DNA of 64,000 bases from Prionace glauca (GCA_037974335.1 CM075760.1:8119432-8183431); one strand, 5' to 3'. Positions 31,116 through 41,571 are shown, counted from the first letter of the stretch. Notes: generated by a model from the sequence alone, not told the origin. Program-made: numbers and translations.

Positions 31116-31154
31116 GGTTTTTGTACGGACTGACTGCGCCTCTGTAACAGTGTG
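31116..31154 (-). promoter_or_regulatory. V5 recombination signal, 23-bp spacer
   Basis: Minus strand heptamer CACACTG (31154-31148), 23-bp spacer, nonamer ACAAAAACC (31124-31116), the consensus nonamer. Confidence 0.92.
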
Positions 31155-31592
31155 GGGCTCAGCGCACAGTGATACACGGCAGAGTCAGAGACACGGACCC
31201 CGGTGATATTTAATGGAGCAGTTTTCTTAACTTTGTCCAAATCAGCAGAAAACCGGTCGGAGAAATCTGGAGACGTTTCTCCGCCACCCGTGCCATATTT
31301 CTTCAATAAATATCTCGGAGCTTCCCCAGGATATTGGATGTACCAGAAAAGATAATTGTCTGTATATTTTGCTTCGTAACTGCAGTTCAATATTACCGTC
31401 TGTCCTTCCTGAACCGTTAATTCAGGCGGCTCCTGGGAAACTGAATCTTGGCCACTGGTTCCTGCAACAACATATAGAATGTGTGAGAAATCTGTGAATA
31501 AAAATAACCCATAAAACGCACACTGAGGATTTGAGCTCAGACCCACCGGACAACATGACCATTATTATCAGTAAAGCACACAGGGAACACAT
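31155..31592 (-). CDS. TCR alpha/delta-type V segment V5
   Basis: Leader exon 31547-31592 (46 nt) encodes MCSLCALLIIMVMLSG and ends at GTGGGT. V exon 31155-31461 follows a GTTGTTGCAG acceptor, phase matched. Mature domain: GQDSVSQEPPELTVQEGQ, first Cys in LNCSYEAKY, then WYIQYPGEAPRYLLKKYG (WYIQ rather than WYRQ), FSDRFSADLDKV, and DSAVYHCALS, where His replaces the Tyr just before the second Cys. Both Cys and the Trp are present and the frame is open, so it is potentially functional with two unusual framework residues. TGATGTCA lies about 153 bp upstream. The first frames of V13 at 46.1 kb are a relic of the same family. Confidence 0.88.
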
Positions 31593-31859
31593 GGATCCTG
31601 TTTGGAAGAAAAAGGCGACACTGTTTGAAATGTGTTGTTGTTTCTAGTCTTGTATCACAGAGTAAACTCAGGTCAGAGGCAGCTTCAATCATTGGGAAAC
31701 TGGGGGCCGGTTATCAGTGCTGCCATTGGCTGGTGTCTCAACTCTGATGTCAGCTGTGGACCAATCGCTGTGAGTGAAAGGTTTAAAAGGGCTGACACGC
31801 ACCAATCACATTCCGTCCCTGGCTGTGGGTGTCTACACTTCCCCCCTCTTTCTCTCTCT

Positions 31860-32495
31860 CACATTTTCCCTCATTCTGTATGTTCCTGGGTTTAACTCGT
31901 TTTCCTCCGAACTTATTGTGAAAATATTTCTTCGGATAGATTTTTCTTTCTAATTAATGCGGAAAATTAAATATTTTATCATCGATCTGATGAACATGTA
32001 CTAATGAGTGCATCTAGAGCATGACAATAAATAATAATGAGGTGTTTTATGAATATGGGATAAGAAGTCACAGAACTCCACATCGACCTACGGTTTCACC
32101 GGGGTTACTCTTGTCCTTGGAAAGGACAGATTTCAATCAGACATTATTTCTACTCAAGGGACTTTAGAATGGGACAACAGTGGAGCTGAATTTCACAACA
32201 GATCACTTTGGAAATGTGTCGCCTTACAGCTAGGCACCTGATCCAGAACGATGATGAGTACAGATTGATGAAGTTATTCACCCCGGAGACCTGCGTGTTT
32301 GTGTGTATTGGATCAGAAAGTAATTGAGTTTGATCCGGGAGTAATCTGAGCGACAAATGTTACATTTCTCAACAGTGACGATCGTTAACCTCAGCGAGGG
32401 AATACAATTCAGACCGGGGCTGTGTTGTAGGCTTAATTCTCTGTATATGTCGATAAGATGCAACACTTTTTTATTCAGAACCATTGATGATGAAC
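31860..32495. other. Between V5 and V6, no gene recognised
   Basis: AT-rich, no repeat tail or gene recognised. Open frames are short. Confidence 0.4.
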
Positions 32496-32502
32496 TTACA
32501 CC

Positions 32503-32541
32503 GGTTTTTGTATGAGGTCCGTGGGAGCCTTATTCACTGTG
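32503..32541 (-). promoter_or_regulatory. V6 recombination signal, 23-bp spacer
   Basis: Minus strand heptamer CACAGTG (32541-32535), 23-bp spacer, nonamer ACAAAAACC (32511-32503): full consensus at both elements. Confidence 0.95.
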
Positions 32542-33022
32542 GGTCTCAGAACACAGTAATACACGGCGCTGTCTGTCATCTTCAAACCTTTCATGGACAA
32601 GTGAAAAGTGCTTTGTTTCAGGCTGAGATTCCCGCTGAAATGCTCAAAGCCGGGAGCCGTCTCGTTAAACCCAGAACTATCGGCTCTGAGCAGATACTGA
32701 GGAGCTCGGTGTGGATACTGGCGATACCAGAACAGGCCATAGTTTGTAGCTGAACTCGATACAGAGTAATTGCAGGATATTGCTGAATCTTCACCCTCGG
32801 CTGCTTCAACTCTTGGTTTCAACTGGGACACCGAGTCTCCGTTACTCATCTCTGAAGATAAACAGCAGACACACAGTGGATTAGGAGTAAGAGGAAGACA
32901 ATAATCAAACAGCGATGGGAAAAGCAGATTGCAAAAGGATTACGAAGTATTTTAGGAATGTCCCAGTTTCACTGACCTGCGATCAGAGCAATAACCAGAG
33001 TTAGAAATATTTTCACCCTCAT
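32542..33022 (-). CDS. TCR alpha/delta-type V segment V6, apparently functional
   Basis: Leader exon 32977-33022 (46 nt) encodes MRVKIFLTLVIALIA and ends at GTCAGT. V exon 32542-32851 follows a TTATCTTCAG acceptor, phase matched. Mature domain: NGDSVSQLKPRVEAAEGEDS, Cys in ISCNYSVSSSATN (long CDR1), WYRQYPHRAPQYLLRADS, FEHFSGNLSLKQ, and MTDSAVYYCVLR. Framework 3 lacks the usual Arg in the DRF-like motif (EHF), which may affect the conserved salt bridge. No stop or frameshift. Consensus RSS suggests an efficient recombination partner. Confidence 0.93.
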
Positions 33023-33319
33023 GGTTCCAGTCTGAACTCCAGGAACAGAAACATTGATTTCTGGCTGTAACCGACTTGGAATGTGAGAATTTGAAAGAGA
33101 AGGAGTATGCAATACCATTGGCTGAGTTTGATTTCCCCTCCCATTTTATACCGGTCAACAGAAACTTTCTGAAGAAGGAGGCCGTGATGTTTTGTAAGTG
33201 ATCACAGAACGCCCTCCTGTGGACAGTACAACAGCATCAGAAACAGACACAGAACCAAGAGCCCAGACAGATACACTCCGAGAAACATAGAGACACAGAA
33301 ATATCCAGTAACAGCTACA

Positions 33320-33765
33320 ATTCTGGCCAAGAGGAAACATCCACTCCACATCCACCCTGTTAACAGCTCTTACGGTTTGAAAGGTTTTAATAAAGTTGCC
33401 TCTTTCTCTTCTAAACTCCAGTGGATGCAAACCCAGCATCACCATTCTTTCTTTGTAAAATAACCTACTCATTCTGGTAATAGTTTTACAAACCTTCGAA
33501 TATTTTCTAAAGCATTACCATTAGATAAGGAGGCAAGTATTGTGCACAATTCTCCAAATATGGTCTCACAAATGCCCTGTATAACGGAAACATGCCCTGC
33601 CTATTTTTGCAATACTTTCCCTCATAATAAGTGATAACATTCTATGTTATTTTCTAATTAATTGCTGTACTTGCACACTAACCCCTTGTGATTTCTGGAC
33701 CAGGACAGCCAAATTCATTTATACCTCAGAGTTTCGTGATCGCTCGCCATTTACACATTAATCTT
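33320..33765 (-). mobile_element. Old CR1 fragment
   Basis: Minus strand: KERMVMLGLHPLEFRRERGN and FIKTFQTVRAVNRVDVEWMF, the equivalent of [20 protein letters not shown]; upstream CR1 blocks follow to about 33765 with many breaks. Confidence 0.75.
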
Positions 33766-33778
33766 CTTTCATTTTCAG

Positions 33779-34460
33779 CATGTCAAAATTGAGAACACCA
33801 TCCACCAGGTACACGGTACATACCCTTGCAACTCGGCTAACGTTGTCTACCTGATACGTTGCAGGAAAGGATGTCCCGAAGTCTGGTACATTGGGGAGAC
33901 CATGCTGACGCTACGACAACGGATGAATGAACATCGCTCAACAATCACCAGGCAAGACTGTTCCCTTCCTGTTGGCGAACACTTCAGCGGTCACGGGCAT
34001 TCGGACTCTGATCTTCGGGTAAGCGTTCTCCAAGGCGGCCTTCACGACACACGACAGCGCAGAGTCGCTGAGCAGAGACTGATAGCCATTGGTACCTCCG
34101 CACACACGAGGAAGGCCTCAACTGGGATTTTGGGTTCATGTTGCATTATCTGTAACCCCTTTGATTTGCCTGAACTTGCAACATCCCACTTACTGTCCTG
34201 CCTGGAGACAATACACATCTCTTTAACCTATGCTTAATGATATCTCCACTCACATTGCCTGCACATTTAAGACTTGAATAACAGGTTAGCTGTAAAGACT
34301 CGCATTCTAATCAGTATTCTGTAAACTGTGTGTGTCTTTATATGCTCTTCTCTGACCAGAACATTCCACACACCTGACGAAGGAATAGCGTTTCAGAAAG
34401 CTTGTGTGTTTACTAGTACATAAACTGGTTGGACTTTAGCCTGGTGTTGTGAGAATTCTT
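33779..34460 (+). mobile_element. Penelope-like element, 3' end with GIY-YIG domain
   Basis: Plus strand encodes NVVYLIRCRK-type sequence, then EVWYIGETMLTLRQRMNEHR, the GIY-YIG endonuclease core, followed by the LPVGEHFSGHGHSD block known from vertebrate Penelope-like retroelements. The 3' part ends CTGGTTGGACTTTAGCCTGG then TGTTGTGAG. The reverse transcriptase part is absent. It looks broken, with few breaks in the retained part. Confidence 0.82.
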
Positions 34461-34497
34461 CCTGCACTGGCACCGTCAGCAGGCCTGGAAAGCTCCA

Positions 34498-34655
34498 GTG
34501 TACATGGTTCTTCTTATTGGAGAGAATGTGCAAAGGGGCAGTGACCTCAAAGATAAGTTTTTTTCTAAATTTGATAAAAATAACAAGACTACAAAGCTAA
34601 CGATCAGTTATACCGTGACCTCCGATAGCGTCATGTATTCCTGTGCTATGAAACC
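34498..34655 (+). pseudogene. V-segment relic V7 (framework 3)
   Basis: Plus strand encodes GSDLKDKFFSKFDKNNKTTK then LTISYTVTSDSVMYSCAMKP: a framework 3 with MYSC in place of YYC. The Penelope-like 3' end stops about 40 bp upstream, so the 5' half of the V has been lost or replaced. CDR3 end is related to V5 (CALSPTLLQR versus CAMKPILLQR). Confidence 0.8.
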
Positions 34656-34695
34656 CATACTGCTACAGAGATATAACGCATGCCGTACAAAAACC
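34656..34695 (+). promoter_or_regulatory. V7 recombination signal, degenerate
   Basis: Heptamer CATACTG (34656-34662), spacer of 24 bp, nonamer ACAAAAACC (34687-34695). Altered heptamer and one extra spacer base compared with its relative V5. Confidence 0.75.
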
Positions 34696-35867
34696 CCACA
34701 TTGGCAGTTCCAGTTAGCTGCCAGCAGGGCGCGCTCACGCGCCCCTAATTCAGATTCCACAGTGAGAGTGCCAGAGATTCATCAAATTACAACAAAACAC
34801 AACACTCAGAAACAACAACTGATGTGGTACAGTTTCACAGTTACATTAGTTGATGATTTTAACTTACATTTGCAATGGATACAACATTGACAAGTCGATT
34901 TGAGATTCCGTAACTCCCTTGTTTTGATTTTCAATGTGTTTCTCTGCCCATTTGTTCCTAACTGTTCTTGCCTTTCCTGGTTTATGGAAATTGTGCGCAT
35001 TTCCCTTTCCCAGTCTTTAACGTAAACATTTAAAGCTTTTTATGTTACCTTGTACATTAATTCAGAACCTCTCTAATACAGCTGCTCAGCTTCCCATCCG
35101 CATCACTGTTAAAGATTTTGCAAAGTATTGAAACATTTATGAACACTGACACTCCTGGTCCGAGTCTACTGGTCCGCAATATGGAATGAACATTTGGCTA
35201 CCACTGTTACAGACAGGCAAAGTTATAGAATTCCAATGTGACATTATTATTGAGTTCAATTCTCTCCAGACCAGGTCTACCTGTGACTACACTATCTATG
35301 GTAGCCCCGCCCACAGGTTTCCTGTGCTCTTCTCACCCTGACCCGTCTCACCTGCGTTGTTTTATTAGAGCATTTATCGGAGATATCGATCTTTTCTGCT
35401 TTCCCCTGCTTGGCACTCTTTTGATCAGCAGTCCAATGGGGTGGCAAGCTATATTCCCACTCTGAAGCAGGATTTCACACACTGCAAAGTTAGAAATTGA
35501 GGGAGCATCGTGTGGAAATATCTTAGGCCATTCATTATTCTATCACTTCTAAAGAAGTCGATGTCTCAACTTAGAAAAAAAATCCTTCCCCACCATAACT
35601 GCTTTCCCAAACAGGATTCAAAACAAACTCCTTGTTATGTTGTTGTGAGGATGGATATTGTCATTCTCCATGTCAGAACAAAGCCATCAACGCTCAGGGG
35701 ACCAGTCGGTTCCTGAAATGACAGTTGAAGGGGAAAGTAATCCCCTGTCACCGGATGACCAAATTCACTTTATTCCTTTCATCTCTCGGCCAATTGTATG
35801 AATTGTAAATGAAGGAGCTATGAGATCATTGGTTGCATTGAAGTACATAGAAACTTGAAGCTGATTA

Positions 35868-35885
35868 GACGTCACCTGATGACAT
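35868..35885 (+). promoter_or_regulatory. CRE/AP-1-like promoter motifs of V8
   Basis: GACGTCA followed by TGATGACA about 120-136 bp before the V8 ATG; same place as in V1 but closer to the CRE consensus. Confidence 0.5.
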
Positions 35886-36003
35886 TTTCAGCAGTAAACC
35901 AATCAACAGGGGCCCGGATGTGACTCAATCTTTTCCACTCTTGACTAAAAAAACTTCAGATTCAACCCGTTCTGGTCAAATTCGCCGCGAGCTCTCTACA
36001 AAC

Positions 36004-36912
36004 ATGTCTCATTTTACTCTGCATTTATTCCTCACAGCGGCAGCGCTTTTAACCGGTAGGTTCACAAATGGATCCACGCTGTGCGACACATCTTTGCCAT
36101 GCATTATATTCTATCCTGCGCTTCGCTCAGTGCGAGGGGCAGGGGTGAGTGGACAGGGAATAGATTGATCTCAACATTGAAAAATTATCAGGATCTCGCT
36201 GGTCTCAGTACTGAACACTGTTGGGATTAGGCACAATTCCCCCATGGAATGAGAGAGAATGAGTTGGTCTCAGGTTGAAGCTCATCTGATACCAGTGAAT
36301 AACTTTGGCAAATACCACACTTCAAACAGACAGACCGTGAGCTGTTTCCAGTTACAAGAATTGAAGGCGAGGAACTGATCTCGTGAGAAAGAGCAGAATA
36401 TTTGTGATAGAAGCTTTATTTAATCGCCACAACCACCTCCCCTTCCCATCCGCTGAACTGTGAAATATATTTTTGTTGTGCTTTGCGATTTCTTTTTGAG
36501 ATTATTGCTCAAGAATACGGCATATTCTAGTGGGGGGTGCGGGTAGGTGGGGGAGACAGAGTAAAGTCGCATTATTTAGTTTAATATTTCTTTGCTTCCT
36601 CACAGGACATTGTGAAGGAGATTCTGTTTCACAGACACCGGCTGCAGTCACCGTCACTGAAGGAGATGTTGTTCAGTTACTCTGTAATTACACAGCTACA
36701 AGTACCAGCATTCCTTATTTATTCTGGTACCGACAGCATTCCAGCGGGTCCATGGAGTTTCTGCTGAAGAGGAATAGATACAGCGACAAAACAGAGACAT
36801 CGCCAGGGGACCGTTTTACAGCGGAGCTCAATGAAACAACCCGCACCGTCCCGCTGCAAGTGTCTAAAACAGAGCTGACAGACTCCGGGGTGTATTACTG
36901 CGCACTGAGACC
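36004..36912 (+). CDS. TCR alpha/delta-type V segment V8, apparently functional
   Basis: Paralogue of V1. Leader exon 36004-36055 (52 nt) encodes MSHFTLHLFLTAAALLTG; V exon 36606-36912 follows CCTCACAG. Mature domain: GDSVSQTPAAVTVTEGDVVQ, LLCNYTATSTSIPYLFWYRQ, HSSGSMEFLLKRNRYSDKTE, GDRFTAELNETTRT and DSGVYYCALR. Relative to V1 the mature domain has about seven substitutions: Phe to Tyr and Thr to Ile around CDR1, Arg to Lys, Tyr to Asn, Asn to Tyr and Asn to Asp in or beside CDR2, and Ser to Thr in framework 3. The rest, including the RSS, is almost unchanged. Plus orientation. Confidence 0.94.
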
Positions 36913-36951
36913 CACAGAGACTCAGAGCTGGGCTGAACCTGTACAAAAACT
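36913..36951 (+). promoter_or_regulatory. V8 recombination signal, 23-bp spacer
   Basis: Heptamer CACAGAG (36913-36919), 23-bp spacer, nonamer ACAAAAACT (36943-36951). The spacer differs from V1 by one base. Confidence 0.93.
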
Positions 36952-38509
36952 CTCAGAGCCTCACGCAACATAACGGATCAGAGTGAGTCTGAAATGAAAC
37001 CTGAAATCGTAGCGACTTCTCAATCTTTACTGAGAATATTTTTATGAATAACAAATATATTGCAAAATTAAAACACCGGGACACTTAAAAGAATGAGCTT
37101 GAGAATATTTTTGTAAATTTTAATGTCCCGAAGTGTTTTATGTAATAAACACAGCAGCTATTTTTGGACTCACAATGATATTATTTCATTCAGTAATATT
37201 GTAGTGCTCTGGCTGTGTCAGTCATTGTGATTGGTGAACACATTCCGAACAGGATGTTTCTCTTGCTGTTTTTGGAAACAGTGACCATGTGGCACCTCCA
37301 CCTGAGAGGGAAGACGGTACCCCAGATTTAACAGGTCATCGAGAGGCTGACAGCTCTGACGGTGCAGCATTTCTAAACACTGCGCTGTCTCCTCGGTAAG
37401 TTCCCGGAGTGTTATTCCGGATAGACTGCCGGTTTCTCCTGGAGGGGAAAGAATCTCTGAAGGGACTGAAGAAAGAATCCGGGAAGTCCCAGTGCGTGGT
37501 GACCATTCATTAACCTATTCTGGAAAAAAAACCAAACTGAAATAACGGAAATGAAATTAAAAATGAAAATGATCGGTTCCCCTGGAAACAGAAAGACAAT
37601 GAACGCAACCTGTACAAACAGGTATCCCTCGAAAAAAGAGATCGTACTTTTACTGATGTAGTGCCTTTCACAGACTCCAGAGGTCAAATGGGACTTGCGA
37701 ACCTAAGGAATTTCATTTTCATTATAGTTGTTGTGGTTACAAACTTCATCACTGCAGGAGGCAGTGGAAATGTTTAATTCTCAATCAGAAATTCTCGTCA
37801 CTCTGACCCTGGAGCAAAGGGATTGGGGAATTTAAATATGTGCCGGTTACATTGAACTTGTCACAAATTTGAACCAAATAATAGACACCTTTCCCTCTCT
37901 CTCTTTCCTCCCATCCTCACTCTTTCTCTTTCTGCTACATTGAGAAGCCATATTGACGATCCATGTTGCCCTAAACGTCGTACTCAGACTACCGAGTGAT
38001 ATTAGAATACAACGCTCTATAGAGTTCACTCTCTAATTTCCTGTCCGCACCACCCGCCCCCCCCCCTTCATTCCCCCAGGCATCATGCCCTGACGTGGTG
38101 CTAGGTGACTACAGACATCCATTACATTGCTCCATGATTCTGCCTGACAAATTACTGCAGTGGCTTTCATTACCTCCTGCAGTATGTGTGAGCAGGAAAC
38201 TCTCCTGTTCTCACGACCTGCCATTAAGCATACTGAAAGAATTCAGGCCCTGATATTCAACATTTGGTGGCGAGGTGAAGAACACACCTCAGTAGCCAAA
38301 AGGCTGCAAAGCGGTTTCAAACCCAAAACTTCTTGTCCAGAAGATCTTCTGTGCTGGGTCTTCCGTAATTCACTTACAAGCTCTTGCTCTAAATACACTG
38401 CGGTTTGTGATGTGAAGACGCACAGATATTTCCTGTAACTCCAGCTGTCACCTGTTACAGGGGGAACTGACGGTTCTACAAGGTTTAACGAAAGCGGACG
38501 TCATCAGTG

Positions 38510-38782
38510 AAGCAATGATCCTCTATGTTGTTCTCGAATATTGTTACATGATATCGCTGGGTTTATATTGCAGCAGTTTATTATGGGTTTTATTACATCA
38601 ATGTTACTTTTCTATATCTGATACCTTTATTATTGTTTTTAGTTTTCTCCATTTGTTGCTTGATATTGATACAATACCATTTGTGAGCCAAACTCCCACT
38701 CACCTGGTGAGGGGGCAGTGCTCCAAAAGCTCGTGCACTAAACCTGTTGGACTTTAGCCTGGTGTTGTGAGACTTCTCACAG
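38510..38782 (+). mobile_element. Penelope-like 3' end fragment
   Basis: Ends with CACCTGGTGAGGGGGCAGTG, CTCCAAAAGCTCGTGCACTA and CTGTTGGACTTTAGCCTGGT, the same 3' terminus as the copy at 33.8-34.46 kb. A CR1 fragment follows directly. Confidence 0.65.
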
Positions 38783-38783
38783 A

Positions 38784-39050
38784 TTTAAGGTGCCGGGAGG
38801 GAAGTACAGAGGTGATGTTAGGGGTAAGTTTTTCACTCAGAGGGTGGTGAGTGAATGGAATCGGCTGCCGTCGTCGGTGGTGGAGGCGAACTCGCTGGGG
38901 TCTTTTAAAAGACTTCTGGATGAGTATATGGGGTTTAATGGGATGGGGGTTATAGATAGGTCTATAGATTGGTGGGGTTGATGTGATCGGCGCAACTCGA
39001 GGGCCGAAGGGCTTGTTTGTGCTGTAATGTTCTATGTTCTATGTTCTATT
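38784..39050 (+). mobile_element. CR1 LINE 3' fragment (subfamily 2)
   Basis: Encodes GGKYRGDVRGKFFTQRVVSE then WNRLPSSVVEANSLGSFKRL and ends with the tandem TTCTATG tail. Subfamily 2 differs from subfamily 1 in the C-terminus and in the tail repeat (TTCTATG versus TTCTTATG). Confidence 0.92.
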
Positions 39051-39065
39051 TGTCTCAGTTTTCTG

Positions 39066-39168
39066 ATGAACAAAGAACAAAGAACAATCCAGCACGGGAA
39101 ACAGGCCCTTCGGCCCAACGAGCCCGCGCCGCCACATCACCCTGCACCTATTCTATTTGAGTCAAGGA
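39066..39168 (-). mobile_element. CR1-type 3' tail fragment
   Basis: AACAAAGAACAAAGAACAAT followed by CAGGCCCTTCGGCCCAACGA: tail of a third CR1 subfamily in reverse. Confidence 0.6.
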
Positions 39169-39348
39169 GTAATTTGTATATTTCCAATGTGGGTTTTTCT
39201 GCAAGTTCTATTGTTAGAAGCAATAAACTATATTGTTTTAATTCCATCATATAACTCACAAGAAGAACATTTTCTATCGATATGGCTTGAAACATACTCT
39301 GTTCTAAAGGCCACGGGATGGTTGGCTCCATAGTCCCCATGTCGAGTG

Positions 39349-39387
39349 AGTTATTGTACAGGCTTTGCATCTCTCTGTTTCACTGTG
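39349..39387 (-). promoter_or_regulatory. V9 recombination signal, 23-bp spacer
   Basis: Minus strand heptamer CACAGTG (39387-39381), 23-bp spacer, nonamer ACAATAACT (39357-39349), one base off ACAAAAACT. Retained although the V itself is dead. Confidence 0.85.
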
Positions 39388-39770
39388 TCTCACTGCACTG
39401 TATTCACCGCAGCATCACACAGTTCGATCGTGTTAACAGTGAGATCGGTGGATCCTTTCTCACTGTCTACAGATACTTTAAATCTTCCCTCAGTTGTTCC
39501 ATCTCTGAATATGGAAACGAGATATTCTGGAGCTTGATCAGAGAATTGCCGGTACCAAAATACAAACTCATTCCCAGTAACAGTAATATTGTGATGAAGA
39601 GAGATGGTCTGTCCTTGATTTACCCGATACATCGATATCTGAAATGTCTTCGAGTGACAATATACAGCTGTGAAAACAAGAACAAAATTAATATAAAGAT
39701 ACATACTGGGATAATTAAATAAAGTTCTTACGCATACTGGCAAAAGAAAGTTAACTATAAGTCTATCCAC
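39388..39770 (-). pseudogene. V segment V9, pseudogene
   Basis: Minus strand V exon 39388-39671 follows a GTTTTCACAG acceptor. It reads MYRVNQGQTISLHHNITVTG then NEFVFWYRQFSDQAPEYLVS, EGRFKVSVDSEKGSTDLTVN and TIELCDAA. The first conserved Cys is replaced by His (LHH), and near the second a one-base deletion turns the expected AVYYCAVR-type end into AVNTVQ followed by a stop. A possible leader exon (39732-39770, MDRLIVNFLLPVC, GTAAGA donor) does not have the phase used by other V genes here. Framework 2 is well kept, so decay is fairly recent. Confidence 0.87.
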
Positions 39771-40087
39771 CTATCTGTCTGCATCTGACTCTGAACATCT
39801 CTACCTCTTATCAATCTATTTACCTATCTTTTTCTAGAATATTTATTTAGATAATTGACAGACAGATTTTTCTGTCTGTCTCTTTAACTTGCTTTTGGAA
39901 CAACGAAACAGTTTTTTAAAAAAAGACTTAATATGCTTCGATAATCTGCATCTTTAATGACAACTTTAGGATGTTAGAACGCTATCTAGATAGAGCATTA
40001 AATGTGGGAAAGTAACATTCAAGAACATCAACGGCATTTCTGATTTGCAGAAAACTTAAAAGTGCAGCGGGGACACAGCAGTGAACA

Positions 40088-40126
40088 GGATGTTGTACAG
40101 GGGGGTCCGCTCTTTGTCTCACTGTG
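40088..40126 (-). promoter_or_regulatory. V10 recombination signal, weak nonamer
   Basis: Minus strand heptamer CACAGTG (40126-40120), 23-bp spacer, nonamer ACAACATCC (40096-40088), two changes from ACAAAAACC. Confidence 0.8.
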
Positions 40127-40542
40127 TCTGCTTCGCACAGAGATACATTCCGGAGAACAGAACCGTCGTCTCATCTATAGACATGGTGTAGGAATTCTTT
40201 ACTCGGTCAAAGGACAGTGTGTAACTTCCTTTGGTCGAATTCCCCTGGTAAATGCCGGAGGTCCTCTCAGTGTTTGTCTGTACCAGGCTATTGCATCGCC
40301 TGCAGCAACAGAGAGCTGACACCTGAGTTCAACCCGCTCCCCTTCCCGAGACACGACCTGCTCAGGTTGGGAGCTCTGATCCTCACACTGAACAGCTGTG
40401 AACAGAAGAAAATCACTCATAAACTATACGTTACGAAGAGATTGTTAAAAATAATCAGTCTGAGTAAATCAATAAACTCACACAATATCAGCAGCATCAG
40501 AGCTCCAACTGGAAGTAGCTCTTTGCGGGGATTTCTCTTCAT
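40127..40542 (-). pseudogene. Divergent V segment V10 with one frameshift
   Basis: Leader exon 40482-40542 (61 nt) encodes MKRNPRKELLPVGALMLLIL and ends at GTGAGT; V exon 40127-40395 follows TGTTCACAG in matching phase. It begins VQCEDQSSQPEQVVSREGE, with Cys in LRCQLS, then AIAWYRQTLRGPP. The frame then shifts by one base between framework 2 and CDR2 and continues YQGNSTKGSYTLSFDRVKNS to FSGMYLCAKQ at the RSS. One single-base indel is the only break, so a pseudogene, a recent allele or a sequencing error are all possible. The FSGMYLCA end and SFDRV motif set it apart from the other V families here. Confidence 0.82.
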
Positions 40543-40849
40543 GATTGATGAAGATACACAAGAACATCAATCAGGATCTATTTTCTAAACTGGGACTTGC
40601 AGCCGAGGCCCAGACTCTGAATGTTGGGGAGGGAGAGGAGCGGCGAGACCTTCACATTCCCCCATTCAATGTGAGACCGAAGGGCCACACTATCACCGAT
40701 TGGATAATTATGGGATATCGGTATCTGACGTTTCTCACGGTGCCACTCAGCAATTGGCTGTTTCTCAACCCAGAAACCACTTGAACCGTCACTGCTTCCG
40801 AGCATCTCCTTCCTCACTGCAGCAACAAAGTAAATTGTGTTGCAAGAAT

Positions 40850-41570
40850 TGTGCTGTGGCGTCTTTCTAATTGAAAAGAGCCGTTCATAATCTTGAAATT
40901 GTAAACTGTTATAGCGTTAACAGACCTCTCGGCCCATTGCTCACGTACTATCTCGGTTGATGGGTTATCCACTTATTCTTTATCGGCACTTGCATTCAAT
41001 AAATCTTATATTCTTAAAATTTCCATTTGCTGGTCAAATATTTATCCACTTGTTTCTGAAAATTACTTATAGATTGTCCCCATTACAGTTTGGCATGAAC
41101 CATCGCATCCTCTAACAGTCGACTGCTCAAACCGCAGTCTGTTAATCGCTCCCTCCACTGCATAAAGATCAGGGGAAATGCCGCCATCCAGTCTCGCATT
41201 GAGGGGCGAGCCGATTGTCTCTGCTCCTTTTCAACCTTTTCCAAACCTGCCTTGATTGGATACAAGTCTGACAATCACTTCTGAACAGAATTGCTGCTCC
41301 ACAGAAAATACCCCCATTTGCTCAATTATCCGCTGAGTATAATGCTCTCTCATTCCCTCACCATCTTTCCCAGTCTCTCTTAAACACTATCACTGAGGTT
41401 AACGCTAAAGGTTTGAAGAGTCACTGAACGGAGCCATGTGTGTTTGAACTGTGTAGTCGACAATGATGTGTGCAGGCTTACATGTGACCCCTTGTGTTCT
41501 GAAACCTGCTTCTTGTAAATAACCCTCGGAGTCTGTATCTGTTTTTTACCATCTGTAGCTGGTTCTCCAT
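40850..41570 (-). other. Possibly very old LINE debris, no gene
   Basis: CTCGGCCCATTGCTCACGTA and similar pieces near 40930-41060 look like CR1 3' remnants on the minus strand, too decayed to place. The rest is unassigned. Confidence 0.3.
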
Positions 41571-41571
41571 G

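Larger units (their letters stand above)
34932..38290 (+). repeat. Direct segmental duplication, copy B (partner 1885-5275)
   Basis: Same order as copy A: promoter region, leader exon, intron, V exon, RSS and 3' flank. The intron has a segment (ATCTCGCTGGTCTCAGTACT area) that copy A lost. Left boundary is at TTTCTCTGCCCATTTG, right boundary near the CTGATATTCAACATTTGGTG word. Confidence 0.9.
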
